Shown piece by piece: positions 62,007 through 64,000 of a DNA stretch of 64,000 bases. The stretch is taken from positions 1,297,428-1,361,427 of the forward strand of contig NZ_JAKCFI010000001.1 in the NCBI RefSeq assembly GCF_021412625.1, read 5' to 3'. The notes beneath the pieces are model-generated. The model was given only the letters and a program-made list of their open reading frames with translations, made no database searches and was not told the origin of the DNA. The position numbers and the translations under genes were made by a program. The stretch is from Myxococcus stipitatus (GTDB taxonomy: Bacteria; Myxococcota; Myxococcia; Myxococcales; Myxococcaceae). How positions within the stretch are numbered: the stretch's first letter is position 1; each line of letters starts with the position of its first letter.

Positions 62007-62747
62007 ATGATTTCCTCGGTGGTCAGCGAGCTGCTGGTCAACGCGAGCCTCGCGGCCGCGGACGCCGGAAAGCTGGGTCTCACGGATTCCGTCATCAAGT
62101 TCTTCAAGGATGGCGGCCCGTTCATGTTCGTGAACCTGTTCTGGCTGGCGTGCTCGCTGGCGGTGGCGATCGAACGCATCGTCACGCTGGTGTTCCGCTA
62201 CAACCTGAACCCGGCGCCCTTCATGGAGCAGATCTCCAAGCTGGTGCGCAGCGGCAACCTGGACCGGGCCGTGAAGGTGTGCGGCATGGCGCCCACCGCG
62301 CCGCTGGCCAAGGTCATCCGCGCGGGGCTGGTGAACGCGAACCGGGGGGAGATCGAGGTGGCCAAGGCGGTGGAGGAGGCCATCGTCGAGAACAGCCCCC
62401 ACGTGTCCAAGCGCATCCCCTGGCTGTGGTCGCTGGCGAACATCGCCACGCTGGTGGGGCTGGTGGGCACCATCTTCGGCCTCATCGGCACGTTCCAGGC
62501 GCTGGGCAACGTGCCGGCGGAGCAGAAGCAGTCGCTGCTGTCGGACGGCATCTCCAAGGCGATGAACAACACGGCGTTCGCGCTCTCCATCGCGGTGCTG
62601 TGCATCATCTTCCACCTGTTCCTCACGTCGTACGCCAAGGCCATGGTGGAGAGCCTGGAGCTCAACGCCCTGAAGCTGGAGAACCTGCTGTCGCGGCGCG
62701 GCGGCGTGGACCCGGCGGCCACGGAGCTCGAGGCCCGGGCGTCGTAA
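62007..62747 (+). CDS. MotA/TolQ/ExbB family proton-channel protein
   Basis: A 246-residue inner-membrane stator subunit. Membrane helices are near 36-58 (GGPFMFVNLFWLACSLAVAIERI), 140-162 (WSLANIATLVGLVGTIFGLIGTFQAL) and 185-207 (MNNTAFALSIAVLCIIFHLFLTS). A cytoplasmic loop lies between the first two. The P-x-LGLLGTV-type motif reads IATLVGLVGTIFGLIGTF. It is first of three genes with 19- and 3-bp gaps to two TolR/ExbD proteins. One TolQ plus two TolR is the order of AglRQS, the gliding motor of Myxococcus; whether this set drives motility is unknown. Confidence 0.93.
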   Translation: MISSVVSELLVNASLAAADAGKLGLTDSVIKFFKDGGPFMFVNLFWLACSLAVAIERIVTLVFRYNLNPAPFMEQISKLVRSGNLDRAVKVCGMAPTAPLAKVIRAGLVNANRGEIEVAKAVEEAIVENSPHVSKRIPWLWSLANIATLVGLVGTIFGLIGTFQALGNVPAEQKQSLLSDGISKAMNNTAFALSIAVLCIIFHLFLTSYAKAMVESLELNALKLENLLSRRGGVDPAATELEARAS

Positions 62748-62766
62748 GACGCGGGAGCGCGCGGCC

Positions 62767-63288
62767 ATGGCGTTCCACTACTCCCGGCGCAAGCTGAAGG
62801 TCCGCGAGGAAGAGGAGACGGGCGAGCTGAACATCGTCCCGTACCTCGACATCCTCATGAACCTCATCATCTTCATGTTGCTGTCGATCACGGGCCTGGC
62901 CTCGTTCGGCATCCTCAACGTGAGCGCGCCGGGCTATGGCGCGCCGTCGGCGGGCGTGACGCAGGAGCAGCAGGGGGACGAGCCGAAGCTGACCTTGTCG
63001 GTGCTCATCTCCCGCAAGGGCCACTTCGTCAGCAGCGAGAACGCCATCCTCGGCGAGGACGGCGCGCCCACCGTGCCCATGAAGGCGGATGGCGAGTACG
63101 ACTACGCCGCCCTCAACGCGTGGATGGTGCGCATCAAGTCCGAGTTCCCCAAGGAGACCAAGGTCATCGTCGGCGCGGACCCGGATATCCCCTACGACGC
63201 GCTCATCCAGACGATGGACGCCATCCGCGAGGAGCAGGGTGCCCAGCGCCGGCTGCTGTTCCCCGACGTCACCCTGGCGGGGACCTGA
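62767..63288 (+). CDS. ExbD/TolR family protein, first copy
   Basis: A 173-residue stator peptide. A basic cytoplasmic start leads to the motif ELNIVPYLDILMNLIIFMLLSITGL, with the proton-carrying Asp at position 28 inside the single membrane helix. A periplasmic TolR-like domain follows (LTLSVLISRKGHFVSSENAIL... KVIVGADPDIPYDALIQTMDAIRE). As I recall, the functional Asp of AglQ is also residue 28. It is tightly linked to the TolQ-like gene (19 bp) and the second TolR-like gene (3 bp). Confidence 0.92.
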   Translation: MAFHYSRRKLKVREEEETGELNIVPYLDILMNLIIFMLLSITGLASFGILNVSAPGYGAPSAGVTQEQQGDEPKLTLSVLISRKGHFVSSENAILGEDGAPTVPMKADGEYDYAALNAWMVRIKSEFPKETKVIVGADPDIPYDALIQTMDAIREEQGAQRRLLFPDVTLAGT

Positions 63289-63291
63289 GTC

Positions 63292-63879
63292 ATGGCCGAG
63301 CCGACCCCGTCCGCCGCCGACGTCCCCGCCCCCGACGAGGAGGCCCTGGCCCGGCTGCGCTTCCGCCGGGCGCTGGCGCGCAAGAAGCGCAAGGAGCGCG
63401 AGGCCGCCGGGGAGATCAAGGAGCTGAACATCACCGCGATGATGGACATGATGACCATCCTCCTGGTGTTCCTGCTCAAGTCCTTCGCGTCGTCCTCCGC
63501 GGCGGTGACGGCGTCCGAGGACGTGCGGCCCCCGGTGTCCACCACGCGCGCGACGCCGCGCGACACGGTGGCCGTGACCATCACCCCCAAGAGCATCCTG
63601 GTGGGGGACAAGGAGGTGCTGCGGCTGGAGAACGGCCAGCTCCCCGCCCAGGCCCTCCAGGGCCGGCTGGTGCTGCCGCTCGACGCGCGGCTCAAGCGCG
63701 AGGTGGAGAAGCTGAAGTACATCGCCGAGCGCAATCCCCAGGCGCCCTTCAGCAAGGAGCTCTCCGTCATCGCGGACCGCAAGGTCCCCTACGACATGCT
63801 GCTGTCGGTGCTCTACACGGCGGGGCAGAACGAGCTGGAGAACTACCGCTTCGTCGTCCTCAAGAAGGAAGGCGACTGA
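63292..63879 (+). CDS. ExbD/TolR family protein, second copy
   Basis: A 195-residue paralogue of the preceding protein. A charged N-terminus of about 40 residues (FRRALARKKRKEREAAGEIKELNI) precedes the helix TAMMDMMTILLVFLLKSFASSS, with the conserved Asp in MMDMM. The periplasmic domain (VAVTITPKSILVGDKEVLRLENG...VIADRKVPYDMLLSVLYTAGQNELENYRFVVLKKE) has the usual TolR strand order. It starts 3 bp after the first TolR gene, so all three are one operon. It ends in a hairpin that overlaps its stop codon. Confidence 0.92.
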   Translation: MAEPTPSAADVPAPDEEALARLRFRRALARKKRKEREAAGEIKELNITAMMDMMTILLVFLLKSFASSSAAVTASEDVRPPVSTTRATPRDTVAVTITPKSILVGDKEVLRLENGQLPAQALQGRLVLPLDARLKREVEKLKYIAERNPQAPFSKELSVIADRKVPYDMLLSVLYTAGQNELENYRFVVLKKEGD

Positions 63880-63898
63880 GATGCCGTGAGTCTCAGTC
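63874..63898. terminator. hairpin at end of TolQRR operon
   Basis: GACTGAGA (63874-63881), 9-nt loop, TCTCAGTC (63891-63898), a perfect 8-bp stem that includes the stop codon of the second TolR gene and the last codon of the leftward frame beyond it. Probably bidirectional. Confidence 0.5.
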
Positions 63899-64000
63899 AA
63901 GCGTTTGCGCATGGGGAGGGGTTCGGTGAGGGGGCCGCAGGCAGCAGTGGAGTGAAGGGCTGCCGGCGCTTGGCGACGGAGTAGACGGCGGCCAGGAGCT
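63897..64000 (-). CDS. 3' end of an unrecognised leftward gene (partial)
   Basis: An open frame entering from the right edge ends at TGA 63899-63897, giving about 34 residues (LLAAVYSVAKRRQPFTPLL then a Pro/Ala/Ser/Asn-rich end). The convergent arrangement with a shared hairpin supports a real gene end. Too little is seen to name it. Confidence 0.3.
   Translation of the reverse strand, partial: LLAAVYSVAKRRQPFTPLLPAAPSPNPSPCANA

Overview
The window is a gene-dense, very high-GC (about 70%) bacterial chromosome segment from a myxobacterium, most likely family Myxococcaceae (Myxococcus, Corallococcus, Pyxidicoccus and relatives). The strongest pointer is a 1412-residue pseudo-receiver/coiled-coil protein at 38774-43012 that matches the gliding-motility protein AglZ. 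A Hanks-type kinase, a large alpha-2-macroglobulin, several disordered repeat-tailed proteins and a TolQ-TolR-TolR motor trio fit the same origin. No tRNA, rRNA, CRISPR array, prophage or complete insertion sequence was seen.

Layout. 1-4.9 kb: 3' end of a long-chain acyl-CoA synthetase, tatA, a degenerate histidine kinase divergent from a single-domain response regulator, an SCP2 lipid-binding protein and a CaiB-family CoA transferase. 4.9-11.3 kb: a leftward operon of RND adaptor, RND pump, MarR regulator and a secreted protein of unknown function. A promoter and a 29-bp palindrome at its head suggest MarR autoregulation. An acyl-CoA dehydrogenase is divergent. 11.3-21 kb: small unknown proteins, rlmE and a 2018-residue alpha-2-macroglobulin, followed by a 556-bp repeat-rich gene-free stretch. 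21-25.6 kb: leftward tyrS, ymdB and 5-formyl-THF cyclo-ligase with a probable 6S RNA gene directly upstream, plus a secreted SH3/EndoU-like protein. 25.6-38.6 kb: TPR protein and non-RD kinase, beta-helix lipoprotein, cysteine desulfurase and DHH phosphoesterase, a Fic-fold protein lacking its catalytic His, two AAA+ ATPases, ilvE and a patatin-like lipase.

38.7-50.8 kb: aglZ, a glycosyltransferase with an 870-residue disordered repeat tail, and divergently a DUF4912 protein with GASDxRY repeats and a GH57 glucan-branching enzyme. The GT4, DUF4912 and GH57 genes look like one alpha-glucan module. 50.9-64 kb: HtrA protease, SGNH esterase, a membrane diguanylate cyclase with a periplasmic c-type heme motif, pgeF, a YbgF-like TPR lipoprotein, a LysM protein, dprA-topA, and a TolQ-TolR-TolR operon whose order matches the AglRQS gliding motor. 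The right edge clips the end of an unrecognised leftward frame.

Most genes are housekeeping or well-known families. The least explained items are the disordered repeat tails of the glucan locus, the degenerate Fic protein, the heme-motif cyclase, the second TolQRR motor set and the repeat block near 21 kb. All functions are read from sequence and from remembered family motifs; no database search was run.
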